Shown: in pieces, positions 1-8,692 of the stretch | Layout: every line of letters starts with the position of its first letter | How positions within the stretch are numbered: the stretch's first letter is position 1 | DNA from: Bacillota bacterium | Lineage (GTDB): Bacteria; Bacillota_A; Clostridia; Lachnospirales; Lachnospiraceae | DNA length: 64,000 bases | NCBI GenBank assembly: GCA_023407175.1 | Contig: JAEYMU010000024.1 | Coordinates: forward strand, 248,001-312,000 | Direction of reading: 5' to 3' | Made by a program: the position numbers and the translations under genes | Notes under the pieces: model-generated | What the model was told of the DNA's origin: nothing | Seen by the model: only the letters and a program-made list of their open reading frames with translations | The model's database searches: none

Positions 1-103
1 TTGATAAACATATCGAATAGAATATTGTCTTTAGTTAGGATGATAATGTTTTTATGAAATGTTTTAATTGGTAAAACAATTCAAAAAAAATATTAAAAAA
101 CAC

Positions 104-132
104 TTGCTTTTTTTGTGACTATAGTATATTAT
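104..132 (+). promoter_or_regulatory. Promoter of tRNA-Glu
   Basis: A -35-like TTGCTT (104-109) is followed after 17 bases by TATTAT (127-132), with an overlapping TATATT at 125-130. It lies 16-20 bases before the mature tRNA. Bases 1-103 are AT-rich and show no gene. Confidence 0.5.
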
Positions 133-147
133 AAATATTGTTCTTAC

Positions 148-219
148 GGCTCGTTGGTCAAGGGGTTAAGACGCCGCCCTCTCACGGCGGAAACAGGGGT
201 TCGATTCCCCTACGAGCTG
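148..219 (+). tRNA. tRNA-Glu (anticodon CTC)
   Basis: The sequence folds as a full cloverleaf. The acceptor arms are GGCTCGT and ACGAGCT with a G-U first pair. The anticodon stem CCGCC/GGCGG closes the loop CTCTCAC, giving anticodon CTC, which reads GAG (Glu). The T arm AGGGG-TTCGATT-CCCCT is perfect and contains the standard TTCGA core. The discriminator base is G219, and the CCA end is not encoded. It is close in sequence to the usual bacterial tRNA-Glu(TTC) with a changed wobble base. A terminator follows directly, so it is a single-gene transcript. Confidence 0.95.
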
Positions 220-244
220 CTATAATGAATTTGAAAAGCCCAAT

Positions 245-293
245 AAAAAAGCCACTTTCGGAGATTGAAGAAATTGCGAAAGTGGCTTTTTTT
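245..293. terminator. Bidirectional terminator between tRNA-Glu and the leftward hydrolase gene
   Basis: The arms AAAGCCACTTTCG (248-260) and CGAAAGTGGCTTT (277-289) are perfect complements with a 16-base loop. A T run follows on the plus strand and the A run at 245-250 gives a T run on the minus strand, so it can end both the tRNA transcript and the converging gene. Confidence 0.85.
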
Positions 294-328
294 GCTCTTA
301 TAATATTATTTTTTCTAAGCTATTTACA

Positions 329-2440
329 TCAATTTTTCATGGTTTCGAATTCTTCGATACTGAAATCCCCGAAGGAAACTCTACCAACTGAAAGAGAGCC
401 GCAGCCAAACATACCATAAGCATAGTCATTATCTTCAATACTTAACATTTCTTTTCCGTTCAAAATGAGTGTTATCTTATTACCTCTGGCAGTCATTGTA
501 ATGCGGTAGGTCTCTTCCTGCTGCCATTCATATTTACAATTGACCAGCTTCTTCCAGCCAAAATCATTTTTATATATGGAGAGGGTTCCGTTTTCGCTTA
601 AGCCACCGGCATAGCTGCGCATGGCACCCTGTGCACGGATCAGCACGAGATGGCTGGTTCCGTTATATGGAATTATTTCAGTGGATACGGAATAATCATC
701 TGAATAGTAATTGCCTGCATAAGCAAAAGAGGGCTCATAACACATGAGTGACAGCCGGTTATCGGATTTACTCCACGCGCCATGATCGACTGAAAAAGGA
801 GTAATGCTTCCGAATTCGGTAAGCTGCTTGCTGATGGCAATGGAATAATTGCTTATTCCTGATATACGGAATTCATCCATGTAAATCATTCCTAAGGTTT
901 TTGCACCCCCGTGGGTGTACCCCTCGATAACAATACCGACTTCATCAATTAAATCGCCATGGACATCCGGAATAACGAACTCCACATCAATCCATTGATT
1001 TTGAACTGACTTTATATAGCCTTGAAGATATTCCTTTTTATTGCTTGCGGTACGCACGTAAGGTGCTATTCCGGGAGTTTCGGCACCTGTCCACTGATCG
1101 AGGAATAATTTCATGGAAACCTTTTGGCCGGAATATGCTGTGGGAGTGAAAATGGGACTGTAGCGTTCATCTGAGAACATATCTCTGCAATAAAATGGCT
1201 TGTAGAATAATTTGCACCGGTCACCGCGCACCATTCGATCAAGAAGAATTTCTAAAGAACCGGAGCCCTTATATGCATGCTTCGTAGAATGTGAAATACG
1301 GCAGAAGAAGGAATCTGAAATGCGGATATTATGAGTTGATCCCGGCAGTTCAAAATCAAAATAAAGCTCCCGGGGATTTGTTTTCAGTTCTTCCGGGGGA
1401 TTTTCTCCGGCAAGGCGGTAGCCCAGAAGTGCTATTTCCTTTGAGTATGTGGGAATATCAAGAATATTTAGATAACCGGAGATACCGGATAATACCAAAC
1501 CATCATTAATTGGAGTTCGGTAATGCTCAGGAATTCCGGCCAGTCCGTTTGCAACTCCAAGGACGGTACCTACATTGCCTGCATTACAATCAGTATCCCA
1601 GCCGCACATTGTCGCTATTTCAATGGTGCGTGAAAAATTACCGCCGCCGTATAGCATGGAAAGAATACAAACACCGGCATTGGGAATAATATGGCAAACA
1701 CCGCCGTATTTATCATAACCCCAGTCGTTTACCAGCATTTGATGGCAGGCTCTCCAGTCCTCCGGATTATTTTTATGAAACTCTGCAACCGCATCCGATA
1801 CTTTTCGATAAATAGAATCCTTTGGAATTTCATTAAGTCCGGTACGGATGATCTCATAGATATCACTTGTTTCAAAGGCTTTGGCAATGCATGCACAGAA
1901 GAAGCGGGCGCCGTTGACACCTTCACCGTCATGGGATACACTTGCTGCCGCGGCGCCGTAATCTGCGGCACGGGTTGGGTTGCAGGGATTAACAAGTCCC
2001 CAGGTATCTATAAATATCTGACCGCCGATTTGTTCTGCAATTATTTTACCGTTTTGCTGTATTGATCCGGACCTGGGAGCAGGTATTCCCATCTTTAAGT
2101 TAAGATAGGCAGTGTGCTCGGTGCTTCTTCCATAGCCGCCCCACCAAAACATACCAACACCTTCTCTTGCATAATTAAGCCAGGCGCGGGCAACATCCCG
2201 GGGCTCTAACGTGCGGTCTGTAGCATCGTCATAGAGCGCGCGAAGAAAGTATACGGGACCGTTAACATCATCATCAGCTGCAAAATTTTTATATTCCTTA
2301 ACATAATCGGTAATTTCGCCATAGGTGCTCTGAATACGCTCATATGACCAGATGGTAGGTTCTACCGGAGCTCCTAAACGGATACCAATATTCATTCCCA
2401 AGAAGCCGGAATATAATTTCTCTAAATAGTTACAAATCAT
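329..2440 (-). CDS. ADP-ribosylglycohydrolase (DraG/ARH) family protein with C-terminal lectin-like extension
   Basis: The product has 703 residues. The first roughly 350 residues form an ADP-ribosylglycohydrolase fold: acidic metal ligands in AADDDVNG near residue 60 and the late motif GWDTDCNAGNVGTVLG match the two Mg-binding stretches of the family. The remaining half looks beta-rich, like a concanavalin/laminin-G type sugar-binding module, with little that I recognise. No signal peptide is seen, so it is probably cytosolic. The start at 2440 was chosen because GGAGG sits six bases upstream; a longer frame to 2536 has no ribosome site and would run through the promoter. It is divergent from the LacI gene and has its own operator. 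Family members remove ADP-ribose from proteins or cleave other N- or O-ribosides. Given the sugar importer nearby, hydrolysis of an imported glycoside is more likely here than nitrogenase regulation. The substrate is unknown. Confidence 0.75.
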   Translation of the reverse strand: MICNYLEKLYSGFLGMNIGIRLGAPVEPTIWSYERIQSTYGEITDYVKEYKNFAADDDVNGPVYFLRALYDDATDRTLEPRDVARAWLNYAREGVGMFWWGGYGRSTEHTAYLNLKMGIPAPRSGSIQQNGKIIAEQIGGQIFIDTWGLVNPCNPTRAADYGAAAASVSHDGEGVNGARFFCACIAKAFETSDIYEIIRTGLNEIPKDSIYRKVSDAVAEFHKNNPEDWRACHQMLVNDWGYDKYGGVCHIIPNAGVCILSMLYGGGNFSRTIEIATMCGWDTDCNAGNVGTVLGVANGLAGIPEHYRTPINDGLVLSGISGYLNILDIPTYSKEIALLGYRLAGENPPEELKTNPRELYFDFELPGSTHNIRISDSFFCRISHSTKHAYKGSGSLEILLDRMVRGDRCKLFYKPFYCRDMFSDERYSPIFTPTAYSGQKVSMKLFLDQWTGAETPGIAPYVRTASNKKEYLQGYIKSVQNQWIDVEFVIPDVHGDLIDEVGIVIEGYTHGGAKTLGMIYMDEFRISGISNYSIAISKQLTEFGSITPFSVDHGAWSKSDNRLSLMCYEPSFAYAGNYYSDDYSVSTEIIPYNGTSHLVLIRAQGAMRSYAGGLSENGTLSIYKNDFGWKKLVNCKYEWQQEETYRITMTARGNKITLILNGKEMLSIEDNDYAYGMFGCGSLSVGRVSFGDFSIEEFETMKN

Positions 2441-2484
2441 TTTATACCTCCACAATGTAGTCTGTTCCTTTATAATACACAGAG

Positions 2485-2494
2485 AAACCGGTTT
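2485..2494. promoter_or_regulatory. LacI-type operator in front of the leftward hydrolase gene
   Basis: AAACCGGTTT is a perfect palindrome. It lies about 12 bases downstream of the leftward -10 box, over the expected transcription start. The same palindrome is found at 3835-3846 before the ABC importer. The LacI gene lies between the two, so it is the obvious regulator (inference). Confidence 0.75.
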
Positions 2495-2506
2495 AGTTAC
2501 TGTATT

Positions 2507-2536
2507 ATTATATCTTGAGGCGATGATACAATTCAA
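2507..2536 (-). promoter_or_regulatory. Promoter of the leftward hydrolase gene
   Basis: Reading leftward, TTGAAT (2536-2531) and TATAAT (2512-2507) are separated by 18 bases. The operator at 2485-2494 follows directly. Confidence 0.65.
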
Positions 2537-2686
2537 TGCAATAATTTAACAAAAATATGAATGGTTTATTGTGAAAAGTGTATATATTCATATGGAACTA
2601 TAAAATAAAAAGCGGTTACTTTGAAAACAATCTTGTTTTAAATAATTATTAGCGTTATAATCATGTCAAAATGAAAGGAGAGCATT

Positions 2687-3703
2687 GTGTCTAAGTATAG
2701 TATATCTGATATCGCACAAATTTGCGGTGTTTCCAAAGCAACGGTTTCGCGGGTGATCAATGATAAATCTGATGGTGTAGGTGAAAAAACAAAGCAGCGA
2801 ATACAGAAAGTAATCAAAGAGCTGAATTATCGTCCGAATAATTTGGCCAGAAGTGTAACTACTTCAAGGTCAGGAATTATAGGACTTATCATACCCGATG
2901 CAGCAAATTTATTTTATCCTACAATGGTTCGTGGGGTCAGTGATTTTCTGGCACTTCATGATTACTCGATGCTCTTATGCAACTCGGATTATGATCCCAA
3001 AAAAGAGTGTGCACATTTATTATCAATGGTAGATAAAAGAGTGGATGGAGTCATTCTCTGTTCGGGAATTAGTAATGAAGAGTTTCTTGCCGGGTATAAG
3101 GAATATAATATACCGCTGGTATCGATAGGACGTATCTTTGATAATTATTTATCGGAAGCCAGTATAGGTGGAAACAATGTAAAGGGTGCTCTGCTGGCAG
3201 TGCGTCAATTAATACTCACCGGAAATGTTCGCATTGCCTACATTGACGGTAACAGCGGTGTTTCCGGTACAGCTCAAAGACACGAAGGCTACCGCAAGGG
3301 GCTGCGGGAAGCAAACCTTGAGTATGAAAAAGAACTTGTAAAATTCGGAGATTTTTCGATAGACTACGGAACCGGTATAGTGAAAGAAATGCTTGAAAAC
3401 GGAACAAAGTTTACGGCTATTATGACAGGCAGTGATCTGATTGCAATCGGCGCTGTCAAAGCGCTGAACGAGGCGGGCATAAAAGTACCCGAGGATATTG
3501 AGGTGATAGGTTTTGATGATATTGAGCTATCCAGAATATTTGAACCTCAACTGTCGACGGTATCAAAACCGCACTATGATATGGCAACGGAGGCAACACG
3601 TATGCTGCTGGCAATTATTGACGGAACAATGGGGGAGATGCGTCATCTGACGGTTGAACCTAAACTGGTTTTGCGAAAAACAACAAAAAAAGTATCGGAT
3701 TAA
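2687..3703 (+). CDS. LacI family transcriptional regulator
   Basis: The product has 338 residues. The N-terminal LacI helix-turn-helix is clear (ISDIAQICGVSKATVSRVIN), followed by the hinge (NYRPNNLARS) and a periplasmic-binding-protein-like sugar sensor with the typical ending VIGFDDIELSRIFEP...LSTVSKP. It starts with GTG at 2687, six bases after AAAGGAG; no ATG fits as well. It sits between the two units carrying the AAACCGGTTT operators and so probably represses both until the imported sugar or an intermediate is present. The effector is not known. A terminator follows the gene. Confidence 0.92.
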   Translation: MSKYSISDIAQICGVSKATVSRVINDKSDGVGEKTKQRIQKVIKELNYRPNNLARSVTTSRSGIIGLIIPDAANLFYPTMVRGVSDFLALHDYSMLLCNSDYDPKKECAHLLSMVDKRVDGVILCSGISNEEFLAGYKEYNIPLVSIGRIFDNYLSEASIGGNNVKGALLAVRQLILTGNVRIAYIDGNSGVSGTAQRHEGYRKGLREANLEYEKELVKFGDFSIDYGTGIVKEMLENGTKFTAIMTGSDLIAIGAVKALNEAGIKVPEDIEVIGFDDIELSRIFEPQLSTVSKPHYDMATEATRMLLAIIDGTMGEMRHLTVEPKLVLRKTTKKVSD

Positions 3704-3734
3704 GTGGATGATAATTGGAAGGATGAAACAATTG

Positions 3735-3775
3735 GGGAGTTGTTTGTGAATAATACACAAATAACTCCCTTATAT
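3735..3775 (+). terminator. Terminator after the LacI gene
   Basis: A 14-pair stem, GGGAGTTGTTTGTG (3735-3748) with CACAAATAACTCCC (3756-3769), has one G-U pair and is followed by TTATATTTT. The tail is weak, but the stem is strong and placed just after the stop codon. Confidence 0.65.
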
Positions 3776-3792
3776 TTTGGATAAATAGTCTA

Positions 3793-3846
3793 TTGCGTAT
3801 ATAAATTACAGCGTGATATGATAGAACAAGCAGATAAACCGGTTTA
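3793..3846 (+). promoter_or_regulatory. Promoter with LacI operator for the ABC importer and citrate lyase operon
   Basis: TTGCGT (3793-3798) and TATGAT (3817-3822) are 18 bases apart. The perfect palindrome TAAACCGGTTTA lies at 3835-3846, 12 bases after the -10 box. The layout is the same as in front of the leftward hydrolase gene, so one repressor should control both. Confidence 0.75.
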
Positions 3847-3881
3847 GTAAATGCTGATGATTTCTTAAAGGAGGAAATGAG

Positions 3882-4820
3882 GTGAGCCAACCATCTAAAG
3901 CGAAAGCAGGTAGTTTAGGGGAAAAATTTAAGCGTACAATGAAACAAGTCAGGACGGATAAAGTATTGTATTTAATGCTCGCACCTACCCTGGTATACTT
4001 TATCATTTTTCGAGTTATTCCAATTATTAATTTACGCCTGGCATTCTTTTCTTATAAGGCAAAAGGACCGTGGCAATGGCAAGGATTAAAGTATTTCAAG
4101 ATGATTATAGACACACCGTCTATATTAGATATTTTAAGAAATACTTTAATAATTAGTTTTATGAAGTTTATTTTGTTATTTCCATTCTTTGTGCTGTTTG
4201 CAATTTTGCTTAATGAGCTGTATTCCAGCAGGCTGCGCAAGTATATACAAATTGTTACCTATTTACCTCATTTCCTCTCCTGGGTTGTTATAGCAGGTAT
4301 TTGGATTAATGCTCTCAGCCCCAGTGGAATTGTTAATCAAATAACCGGTATCTTTAATATTCCTTCCATGAATTTTATGACCGATAAAGGCTCCATAAGA
4401 TGGGTCCTGTTTTTTTCGGAAGGCTGGCGCAGTATAGGCTGGGATTCAATTGTTTATTATACGGCAATTATTGGTATCAGTCCAAGCTTGTTTGAGGCTG
4501 CACAAATTGACGGGGCAAATAGGTTTCGTATCATCAAATCTATTATACTCCCTGCATTGGCAATACCCATGACAACAGTATTTATATTAAATCTTGGCTT
4601 TTTTATGAGCGCCGGGTTTGACCAGGTTTTCAATTTTACAAACGATGCAATTAATAGCGTAATAGACATATTTGATACTTATATCTATCGGATTGGTTTG
4701 ATTAACGGACAATATTCTCTTGCTTCAGCCGTTAGCCTTATTAAGGGATTCGTTGGAGTAGTGCTTGTATTGTGTACCCATGTATTATCAAAGAAGTTTA
4801 CCGGAAAAGGTGTATGGTAA
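3882..4820 (+). CDS. ABC sugar importer permease, LplB type
   Basis: The product has 312 residues and about six membrane segments. It carries the binding-protein-dependent permease loop EAAQIDGANRFRIIKSIILP, which contacts the ATPase. Overall sequence resembles LplB/YteP permeases that take up oligosaccharides or unsaturated uronides in Firmicutes. It starts with GTG at 3882, seven bases after GGAGG; the nearby ATG at 3876 hits a stop at once. It is the first gene of the operon. No ATPase is encoded nearby, which is normal for this class because a shared MsmK-type ATPase serves several importers. Confidence 0.88.
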   Translation: MSQPSKAKAGSLGEKFKRTMKQVRTDKVLYLMLAPTLVYFIIFRVIPIINLRLAFFSYKAKGPWQWQGLKYFKMIIDTPSILDILRNTLIISFMKFILLFPFFVLFAILLNELYSSRLRKYIQIVTYLPHFLSWVVIAGIWINALSPSGIVNQITGIFNIPSMNFMTDKGSIRWVLFFSEGWRSIGWDSIVYYTAIIGISPSLFEAAQIDGANRFRIIKSIILPALAIPMTTVFILNLGFFMSAGFDQVFNFTNDAINSVIDIFDTYIYRIGLINGQYSLASAVSLIKGFVGVVLVLCTHVLSKKFTGKGVW

Positions 4821-4835
4821 AGGAGTATTGTCGGC

Positions 4836-5723
4836 ATGATAAGGAAGAAAAAATTAAAGATTTCACAAATTCTCATAATAATTATACTGATCTCAATAAC
4901 ATTAACGATTATTTTCCCGTTGCTTAATATATTGGCCAGATCATTGTCAAATCCGGATTTAAGTCCGACTATGAATGGGCTGAACATAATTCCGAAAGGC
5001 TTTAATCTGATCAATTATAAAATCATCCTAAGCAATCCTGTTATCATTCCGTCATTATATAGTTCTGTTTTTATTACAGTGATCGGAACTATAATTAATA
5101 TGCTTCTTACTGTATCAGCTGCATATGCGTTAACCCGGCCTAATCTGGCGGGTAAAAAAATAATTATGGTATTTTTGATCATAATGATGCTGTTTGATCC
5201 AGGAATTGTTCCTGAATATTTTGTAGTGAAGGGATTGGGGCTGATCGGAAGCCGGTGGGCGGTTATATTGTCTATGGCTGTTAATGTGTATTATTTGATT
5301 ATTATGATGAGATATTTTGAAGAGGTACCGTCTGAAATGTATGAAGCTGCCAAGGTTGACGGGGCGGGGCATGTTCAAACGCTCGTTTCGATTGCGGTTC
5401 CGCTGTGTAAGCCGGCGATAGCAACGTTTACCTTGTTTTATGGAGTTCTAAGATGGAATGAATATTTCCGTTCAGGAATCTATATCACTTCATTAAAGAA
5501 AAGCCCCCTGCAAGTAGTTTTGCGTAGATTCATTGTAGAGGGGGATACTGTAACTTTAATAGGTGCAAAAAATCTTCTGGTGCGAAATGAATTTGCTCAG
5601 ATTGATTATACGGCACTTTCCTATGCAACGATTGTTGTAGTAATGATACCGATTTTAATCGTTTATCCGCTGGTATTGAGGTTTTACACGAAAGACATTA
5701 TGGCTGGTGGAGTAAAAGAATAA
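4836..5723 (+). CDS. ABC sugar importer permease, YtcP/LplC type
   Basis: The product has 295 residues with six predicted membrane spans and the EAA loop EAAKVDGAGHVQTLVSIAVP. The C-terminus KDIMAGGVKE is typical of the LplC/YtcP family. It lies 15 bases after the first permease and is translated from an ATG preceded by AAAGGAG. It should pair with the preceding permease to form the channel for the lipoprotein encoded next. Confidence 0.88.
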   Translation: MIRKKKLKISQILIIIILISITLTIIFPLLNILARSLSNPDLSPTMNGLNIIPKGFNLINYKIILSNPVIIPSLYSSVFITVIGTIINMLLTVSAAYALTRPNLAGKKIIMVFLIIMMLFDPGIVPEYFVVKGLGLIGSRWAVILSMAVNVYYLIIMMRYFEEVPSEMYEAAKVDGAGHVQTLVSIAVPLCKPAIATFTLFYGVLRWNEYFRSGIYITSLKKSPLQVVLRRFIVEGDTVTLIGAKNLLVRNEFAQIDYTALSYATIVVVMIPILIVYPLVLRFYTKDIMAGGVKE

Positions 5724-5764
5724 GTTTGCGAAATATAGAATATTTCAAATTAAGGAGGAAGGTT

Positions 5765-7300
5765 ATGAAAAAATATCTTGTATTTTTAATTGTTGTAACA
5801 ATGTTGGTTTCAACACTTACGGGGTGTAAACAAAATAGGAATGATACAAAAGATAATTCTGATCAATCAGGGGACATAACTTCAGCAGCAGATGATGGCA
5901 CTTCGGATGGCTCGCAGGAAACAGTCGACGGCTGGGCACCGATAGGAACGTCTGATAATCCAGAGCCGGTAAAGATTGTTATTAAGGATGTGCTTCCTGA
6001 TGAGGAGGATGTAATCTTAATGGAAGAAGCAGTTGAAGAAAAAATGGCCGCACACGGACAATATATTGATTTACAGGTGGTGGAGCCGCCGTCGGGCTCT
6101 TATGCCACAGCGCTTCCGTTAGCAGTAAGAACCGGAGAAATAGATGCTGATATTATTTATTTCCAGGGCGGTGACCTGGCAATTTCTCAGGAAGGCTTAT
6201 TGGAGGATCTCACACCATATATAGAAGCATCTACCTATGTTAATCAGATCATAGAGCCTGCAAGCCAGGAGCGCATTAAGAATTATCCTTACTTATTGTG
6301 GCTTGATTCCGTTAGAATAGCCGTTCCCATGATGCGGAAGGATTGGGCGGAGCAGTTGGATAGCTATAAAATATTAGTCGAGGATCCTACAATAGATAAT
6401 TACTATAATTTGTTTAAGGAAATGAAAGACAAAGGCCTGGTAGACTATGCCATTACCGCGGATGGATCATTGGCGCGTCTGGATTCGATCTTCAATCAGG
6501 CATTTGGAGTAACAACTACAATTGTCAAAGAAGGTGATAAGTATATTTTCAGTAAGGCAACGGAAGCCGAAAAGAACAAGCTTGAGTTTTATGCGAAGCT
6601 GTATAAGGAAGGCTTGCTGGATCCGGAATACATTACAAATACCTGGGATGTGGCTGAGCAAAAGTTCTATGAAGGAAAAGCGGGTATACTTTCTGCAAAC
6701 CAGCCTGCCGCGGTGGAAATCTATAATAATAACATGATTGCCGCCAATGGAGAAGAGGCGGAATTAATCGCTTTACCTCCGGCAAAGGGTGTGGCAGAGG
6801 GTTACGCTGCTGTTGATACTACAAAGGAGAGCAGGGGCTTTGCCATTAATGTCGATTCAGAACATAAAGCTGCCGCATGGGCGTTCCTTGAGTTTATGGC
6901 CAGTCCGGAAGGACGTATTATTGATAAATTAGGCATTGAAGGTGTTCATTATAATATCGAAGGTGATAAAATTGTCAGAACAGAAGCTGCCGCAAATTGG
7001 TGGAGCCGAATCTGGGGAACAACAAACGCTTTTGAGCCTAATCCGCCTTTAGCAGAGTCCTTCTATTCTCAAGCGGCGCAAAGCTATATCGATTTAGCTG
7101 GAAAATACTATGTCCAGGATATCAATATTATTATTCCCGATGATATGGCTCCCAGTTGGGACAGTATGAATATGCTGTATAATGAGTTTTCCACGAATTA
7201 TGTATTGGGATCAAATACTGATTTTGACAGCTTTGTAAACGAGTGGAACAAAGACGGCGGCGACCAGTTTTCTGAATATATACCGACTGTTCTTCAGTAA
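5765..7300 (+). CDS. ABC sugar-binding lipoprotein
   Basis: The product has 511 residues. A lipoprotein signal peptide ends in the lipobox LTGC near residue 20, followed by an acidic, Ser/Asp-rich linker and an extracellular solute-binding family 1 domain of the large LplA/YtcQ type. The start at 5765 follows AAGGAGG; an upstream in-frame ATG at 5726 lacks a site and would bury the signal peptide. The large size fits receptors for oligosaccharides rather than simple sugars, but the ligand cannot be told from sequence. Confidence 0.88.
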   Translation: MKKYLVFLIVVTMLVSTLTGCKQNRNDTKDNSDQSGDITSAADDGTSDGSQETVDGWAPIGTSDNPEPVKIVIKDVLPDEEDVILMEEAVEEKMAAHGQYIDLQVVEPPSGSYATALPLAVRTGEIDADIIYFQGGDLAISQEGLLEDLTPYIEASTYVNQIIEPASQERIKNYPYLLWLDSVRIAVPMMRKDWAEQLDSYKILVEDPTIDNYYNLFKEMKDKGLVDYAITADGSLARLDSIFNQAFGVTTTIVKEGDKYIFSKATEAEKNKLEFYAKLYKEGLLDPEYITNTWDVAEQKFYEGKAGILSANQPAAVEIYNNNMIAANGEEAELIALPPAKGVAEGYAAVDTTKESRGFAINVDSEHKAAAWAFLEFMASPEGRIIDKLGIEGVHYNIEGDKIVRTEAAANWWSRIWGTTNAFEPNPPLAESFYSQAAQSYIDLAGKYYVQDINIIIPDDMAPSWDSMNMLYNEFSTNYVLGSNTDFDSFVNEWNKDGGDQFSEYIPTVLQ

Positions 7301-7332
7301 ATAGGTAATAACTAAAGTTTATGGAGGAAAAA

Positions 7333-8316
7333 ATGATAAGAAATGATTTGATAAAAAATCCTGAATTAGCATTTGAGAAAGCTTACGGAGCATTATCGGG
7401 ATTGGCAATCGGTGATTCGTTTGGTGATGCTTCAAGAAAACAGGAAAACAGAGCTAATTATGGAATAACAACGGATTTTAACAGCGGCGCATCCTGGAGT
7501 ACTGATGATACTGAATTTGCATTGCTGACTGCCAAGACACTGATTAACTGTAAGGGGAACCTCACAGAGAAGGATGTTGTCCAAGCCTGGCTGGAAGATG
7601 TAGTGGTTCAGGATGAGTTCAAGCGTGGCGGTGCAAGTGAAGTTGAAGCAGCAAACAATTTAAAAAAAGGTCTTCGTCCTCCATTTTCGGGTAAATATAA
7701 TTCGTTTCATATGAGTGATGGTACAGCAATGCGTATTGGACCGGTTGGGATAATATGTGCCGGTGATCCTGAAAAAGCAGCCAGGATGGCAGAGATTGAT
7801 GCATCAATCAGCCATTATAGGGATGGGATTTGGGGTGCACAGGCAGTTGCAGCTGCGGTTGCAGTGGCAATGGTTGACGGCAGTATTGAGGAAATAATCG
7901 ATGCGGCCATGAAGGTAATACCTGAGGATTCCTGGCTTTATTTTGCCATGAATCAGGCATTTGAAATTATTGAAAATGCGAATGGTTCAATTATTGACTC
8001 CTGGATGCCCTTACATAACGCACTGATTACAAGTACCTGGGCTACGACGGCAGAAGCTATCCCGTCGGCATTTGGATGCCTTAAGCTGCTGAACAGTAAT
8101 TTTAAAGAAGGCGTGATTTTAGCAGGTAATTTTGGCAGGGATGCAGATACAATCGGTGCAGTAGTAGGAACTATCCTGGGAGCAAAATTCGGCATATCCG
8201 GAATTCCGGAATCCTGGGCAGAGAAAACAAGATATCCAAGCGGAACATGCCTTCAATTTACAAAAGGTATGGATATAAAAGAAGTAGCCAGAGGACTTGC
8301 TAAATTGATTAGTTAG
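7333..8316 (+). CDS. ADP-ribosylglycohydrolase (DraG/ARH) family protein, single domain
   Basis: The product has 327 residues, a normal length for the family. Metal-binding motifs are clear: SWSTDDTEFALLT near residue 55 and GRDADTIGAVVGTILGA near residue 270. The start at 7333 is preceded by GGAGGAAAAA; the ATG at 7321 overlaps that ribosome site and is rejected. It is co-transcribed with the ABC importer and is the second member of this family in the regulon, the other (329-2440) being twice as long. It is likely a cytosolic glycohydrolase acting on a riboside or a related alpha-glycosidic bond. The downstream PfkB kinase could phosphorylate the released sugar. Confidence 0.85.
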   Translation: MIRNDLIKNPELAFEKAYGALSGLAIGDSFGDASRKQENRANYGITTDFNSGASWSTDDTEFALLTAKTLINCKGNLTEKDVVQAWLEDVVVQDEFKRGGASEVEAANNLKKGLRPPFSGKYNSFHMSDGTAMRIGPVGIICAGDPEKAARMAEIDASISHYRDGIWGAQAVAAAVAVAMVDGSIEEIIDAAMKVIPEDSWLYFAMNQAFEIIENANGSIIDSWMPLHNALITSTWATTAEAIPSAFGCLKLLNSNFKEGVILAGNFGRDADTIGAVVGTILGAKFGISGIPESWAEKTRYPSGTCLQFTKGMDIKEVARGLAKLIS

Positions 8317-8327
8317 GCAGTTGTCAT

Positions 8328-8374
8328 AAAAAAAGGGGCTTAACTCAAAACAATCTTTGGGTAGCCCCTTTTTT
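8328..8374 (+). terminator. Intra-operon terminator between the hydrolase gene and citD
   Basis: AAAAAAAGGGGCT (8328-8340) pairs with AGCCCCTTTTTT (8363-8374), and the 3' arm itself forms the T run. It stands only 25 bases before citD and I see no promoter between them. It probably lets a fraction of transcripts into the citrate lyase genes. Confidence 0.8.
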
Positions 8375-8399
8375 AAAAATGAGGTACGGGAGGCAGGCT

Positions 8400-8681
8400 A
8401 TGGAAGTATTGAATACTGCAATTGCAGGTACATTAGAGTCCAGTGATGCGTTGGTACGTATTGAGCCGAATGATGAGGAAGGTATTGTACTTGAAGTAAG
8501 CAGTGTGGTAGAAAAACAATTTGGTGAAGAAATACAAAGGGTAGTTCTTGAAACGATAAATGAGCTTGAAGTAAGAAATGTGACTATTTCGATAACAGAC
8601 AGAGGTGCACTTAATTGTACACTGCGTGCCAGGGTTCAAACAGCAGTCTTGCGAGCAGCTAAGAAAGAACTGTTTAATTAG
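8400..8681 (+). CDS. citD: Citrate lyase acyl carrier protein (gamma subunit)
   Basis: The product has 93 residues and matches CitD along its length. It carries the phosphoribosyl-dephospho-CoA prosthetic group on a serine: the N-terminal motif AGTLESSD places Ser14 exactly where the modified serine lies in the Klebsiella protein. The start at 8400 follows GGGAGG; an in-frame ATG at 8379 lies next to the terminator and is not needed. It is the first gene of the citD-E-F-C-XG block, behind a terminator. The thioester arm swings between the CitF and CitE active sites. Confidence 0.93.
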   Translation: MEVLNTAIAGTLESSDALVRIEPNDEEGIVLEVSSVVEKQFGEEIQRVVLETINELEVRNVTISITDRGALNCTLRARVQTAVLRAAKKELFN

Positions 8682-8692
8682 TGGAGGACTAT

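Noticed and set aside
138..419. Rightward open frame across the tRNA
   Set aside because: It covers tRNA-Glu and the terminator, and overlaps the 3' end of the leftward hydrolase gene.
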